This document shows positions 62,451-64,000 of a DNA stretch of 64,000 nucleotides, in pieces. Made by a program: the position numbers and the translations under genes. The notes under the pieces are model-generated. The model was not told where the DNA came from, searched no databases, and saw nothing but the letters and a program-made list of their open reading frames with translations. This DNA is from Massilibacteroides vaginae. Its GTDB lineage: Bacteria; Bacteroidota; Bacteroidia; Bacteroidales; Tannerellaceae. Position 1 is the first letter of the stretch. Every line of letters starts with the position of its first letter. The stretch spans positions 248,001 through 312,000 of the forward strand of contig NZ_FXDJ01000007.1 of assembly GCF_900178525.1 (NCBI RefSeq), in the 5' to 3' direction.

Positions 62451-62846
62451 TCAAAAGCTAAAATGAACCTTACCTATCTCTTTTGAGAACTCCTGAATAC
62501 TATTAAAAATCTTTTTAGATGTTTCTTTACTTGGATTTCTATACCCTGCGGCATAACTCCATAATTGTTTTTGATTTATTCCGGTAATTTCTTTCATACC
62601 TGCAAATGAGATGTACTTAGAATAGTATTTTAAGAATCCGGAGGTGTCAAAAGTAAACTCTATTTCATATGGTTCGGAAAACAACTTGTCTCCTTCTTCT
62701 TTCAACAACTTAATCGCTTCTAATAAACTGTTTTTTGTCTCTTCAACTGTGTCGCCGGCACCATATACTCCAGGTACATTTTCAATCCAGACACCAAACT
62801 GGTCTTTCCCACCTGTGATAATAGCTTTTAAAATATTTTTTTTCAT
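62451..62846 (-). CDS. hicB: HicB-family antitoxin
   Basis: A 131-residue protein. The N-terminal HicB fold (1-60) shows KAIITGGKDQFGVWIENVPG then VYGAGDTVEETKNSLLEAIK. The C-terminal part (about 80-125, FAGMKEITGINQKQLWSYAA then GYRNPSKETSKKI) looks like a helix-turn-helix that binds the operator. HicB neutralises HicA and represses the operon. It follows hicA by 49 bp on the same strand. Confidence 0.92.
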   Translation of the reverse strand: MKKNILKAIITGGKDQFGVWIENVPGVYGAGDTVEETKNSLLEAIKLLKEEGDKLFSEPYEIEFTFDTSGFLKYYSKYISFAGMKEITGINQKQLWSYAAGYRNPSKETSKKIFNSIQEFSKEIGKVHFSF

Positions 62847-62895
62847 AACCAGTTAAAAAAATTAATATATAATAAATTCAAATGAAGGATGGGGG

Positions 62896-63075
62896 CTATT
62901 TAAGCCCCATATCCTTTTGCAATCTAAGCCGAAGTCCTTCCGGAATCTCTTTAGAGCCATGATCCGGCACTGTGTACTTTAAACCATCTTTCTCGTAGAT
63001 TACGTGACTTCCACTTTGTCGAACCTTAACCCATCCCTGACGGGTAATCATTCTGTGAAATTCTTTGTACTTCAT
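62896..63075 (-). CDS. hicA: HicA-family mRNA interferase toxin
   Basis: A 59-residue protein, translated here from the ATG at 63075: MKYKEFHRMITRQGWVKVRQ, then SGSHVIYEKDGLKYTVPDHG, then SKEIPEGLRLRLQKDMGLK. The dsRBD-like HicA fold and the catalytic His24 in SGSHVIY are present, so the toxin looks intact. HicA cleaves mRNA without ribosome dependence. GGGGCT-AGCCCC at 62891-62908 forms a small hairpin around the stop codon. It is the first gene of the pair. Confidence 0.92.
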   Translation of the reverse strand: MKYKEFHRMITRQGWVKVRQSGSHVIYEKDGLKYTVPDHGSKEIPEGLRLRLQKDMGLK

Positions 63076-63104
63076 TAACTCAAATATCGCTTTTGATTAC
63101 ACCA

Positions 63105-63112
63105 CAAATGTA
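63105..63112 (-). promoter_or_regulatory. -7 box of hicAB
   Basis: The reverse strand reads TACATTTG (TAnnTTTG), 29 bp before the hicA ATG. Confidence 0.6.
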
Positions 63113-63157
63113 GGAAATATTTCCATCACAACCAATCTTTTTGATAGAAATATTTCC
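63113..63157. promoter_or_regulatory. Paired palindromic operator candidates for HicB
   Basis: GGAAATATTTCC (63113-63124, perfect palindrome) directly borders the -7 box. AGAAATATTTCC (63146-63157) repeats it 33 bp upstream, both followed by ATCA. The spacing is about three helical turns, so two HicB units could bind the same face and cover the -33 region. Confidence 0.65.
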
Positions 63158-63290
63158 ATCATAAAACCGTCTTACTTATCACAAGAAGAACTGTTATACT
63201 GTACTAATATTAATCACTATGACATTGCTGCCCTATTAAAATTCAACAATGACCAAAACAGAAGCATCCTATTGGTAGATTTTTTTCATT

Positions 63291-63498
63291 TTTTAAGTTA
63301 AAAACAGGGCTTTTTCTCCTCTTTTTTGAGATTCATATACACCACTGATAATCAGGGCATTGTATATTGACAAAAACACAAAGGTTATTTTTCCGAAAAT
63401 AAAGGATATTTTCGGAAAAATAAAGGATATCTTTTCAATTATATAGTAATGTAAAAAAACGCCTCTACTTTAAGGCTGATTTTGAAATGTTAATTCGG
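63291..63498 (+). repeat. Dispersed ~210-bp non-coding element, copy F
   Basis: A 208-bp copy with TTTTAAGTTA start, CTGATAATCAG at offset 54 and AAGGTTATTTTTC at offset 90. Two ATAAAGGATAT words and the end TTGAAATGTTAATTCGG follow. Its last ~29 bp overlap the 3' end of the symporter gene, so part of the element encodes that protein's final residues. Confidence 0.8.
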
Positions 63499-64000
63499 TT
63501 GAAACGTCGGTGTTTGGTTTTTTATATATTTTATCCAGAACCAACGCGATGGCACCGTCTCCAACAACATTACAGGCAGTGCCAAAACTATCAATCGCGA
63601 TGTAGACGGCTATCATCAACGCCACATCCGCTTCACCGAAACCGAGTATTGATTGCAACGGACCGATTGCTGCCATTATAGCTCCTCCGGGAACACCCGG
63701 TGCTGCAATCATTATAATTCCCAGCATGCAAATAAAACCTGCGAATGTTGCCAAATCGTGCGGGTAGCCTGTTATCATACATACAGCCAATGCTGTGGCT
63801 GTTATTTTCAATGTACTTCCTGCCAGATGGATGGTGCAGCACAACGGAACACAAAAGCCGGCCACATCTTCGTTTACGCCATTTTTCAATGTCTGCCGCA
63901 GCGTAACCGGTATAGTTGCAGCCGAAGAGGATGTGCCTAAGGCGGTTGCATACGCCGGCATCATAGTCCACAGTAGTTTAAACGGATTTTTCTTCACAAT
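63470..64000 (-). CDS. Dicarboxylate/amino-acid:cation symporter, C-terminal part; start lies beyond the window
   Basis: The last 176 residues of a DAACS-family Na+ or H+ symporter. Visible motifs are TALGTSSSAATIPVTLRQTL (the SSSAxxP hairpin), IMIAAPGVPGGAIMAAIGPL, and AIDSFGTACNVVGDGAIALV in the transport core. The family moves glutamate, aspartate, serine/threonine or C4-dicarboxylates; substrate cannot be fixed from this part. The frame runs through the window edge, so the first codon seen is not the start. Its C-terminal tail is encoded within repeat copy F. Confidence 0.92.
   Translation of the reverse strand: MVKKNPFKLLWTMMPAYATALGTSSSAATIPVTLRQTLKNGVNEDVAGFCVPLCCTIHLAGSTLKITATALAVCMITGYPHDLATFAGFICMLGIIMIAAPGVPGGAIMAAIGPLQSILGFGEADVALMIAVYIAIDSFGTACNVVGDGAIALVLDKIYKKPNTDVSTELTFQNQP

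Noticed and set aside
63065-63301. A 78-codon forward frame upstream of hicA
   Set aside because: It covers the hicAB promoter and operators, has no ribosome-binding site or recognisable motif.

Overview
This 64 kb window is chromosomal DNA from a member of the Bacteroidota, most likely an anaerobic Bacteroidales. The signs are: promoters of the Bacteroidota type (TTTG, 19 bp, TAnnTTTG; two perfect examples and many with the -7 box only); a secreted protein ending in a type IX secretion (T9SS) sorting domain; the gliding/T9SS-associated lipoprotein gldH; the purH-mreB-mreC-mreD-mrdA-rodA cluster; a DcuA/B-type C4-dicarboxylate antiporter; and an anaerobic-sulfatase-maturase-like radical SAM enzyme. 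The family cannot be settled from this sequence; a T9SS-bearing lineage near Dysgonomonas, Paludibacter or Parabacteroides is my inference.

Layout. 1-2.4 kb: a cut-off GH29 fucosidase lipoprotein and a C4-dicarboxylate transporter. 2.4-3.2 kb: repeat-rich non-coding DNA. 3.2-4.4 kb: a toxin-antitoxin-like module (XRE regulator, DUF3990 ADP-ribosyltransferase-like protein, small DUF3791-like protein) with a visible operator. 4.6-7.0 kb: ffh, folD, tRNA-His. 7.1-12.7 kb: two small membrane protein genes, nucleotide-sugar genes (rfbA, fcl, gmd) and a major OmpA-type porin. 12.9-19.6 kb: envelope biogenesis (TamB, LipB, MtgA, OmpH/Skp). 19.6-20.6 kb: a complete IS1595-family element with 8-bp target duplications, sitting 12 bp upstream of ompH. 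21-25 kb: pepD, a beta-helix lipoprotein, an endonuclease/exonuclease/phosphatase-family protein. 25-29.7 kb: a 1206-residue T9SS cargo behind an outer-membrane barrel gene. 30-37 kb: secreted nuclease, MscS channel, and an MBOAT plus two SGNH hydrolases (a probable surface-glycan acylation operon). 37-43 kb: superoxide dismutase, Gfo/Idh oxidoreductase, and an operon of radical SAM maturase, Tat-lipoprotein TldD and TldE. 43-49 kb: cyclophilin, MATE and EamA transporters, RluA, and a TetR-fabH-fabG group. 49-54.7 kb: tRNA-fMet, tandem DUF1080 lipoprotein, sugar-kinase-like protein, ricT and gldH. 54.6-62 kb: the elongasome operon behind purH. 62.2-64 kb: tRNA-Pro, hicAB, and the end of a dicarboxylate/amino-acid symporter.

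Much of the window serves the envelope: peptidoglycan elongation (RodA, PBP2, MreBCD, MtgA), outer-membrane assembly (TamB, OmpH, OmpA), surface sugars (RfbA, Fcl, Gmd, MBOAT/SGNH) and T9SS export. The less ordinary parts are the DUF3990 module, hicAB with paired operators, the Tat/lipobox TldD beside a maturase, and a dispersed ~210-bp repeat. Three copies of that repeat (2791, 49602, 63291) keep two internal landmarks at identical offsets, and related shorter or palindromic forms lie at 17.4, 30.0 and 38.9 kb.
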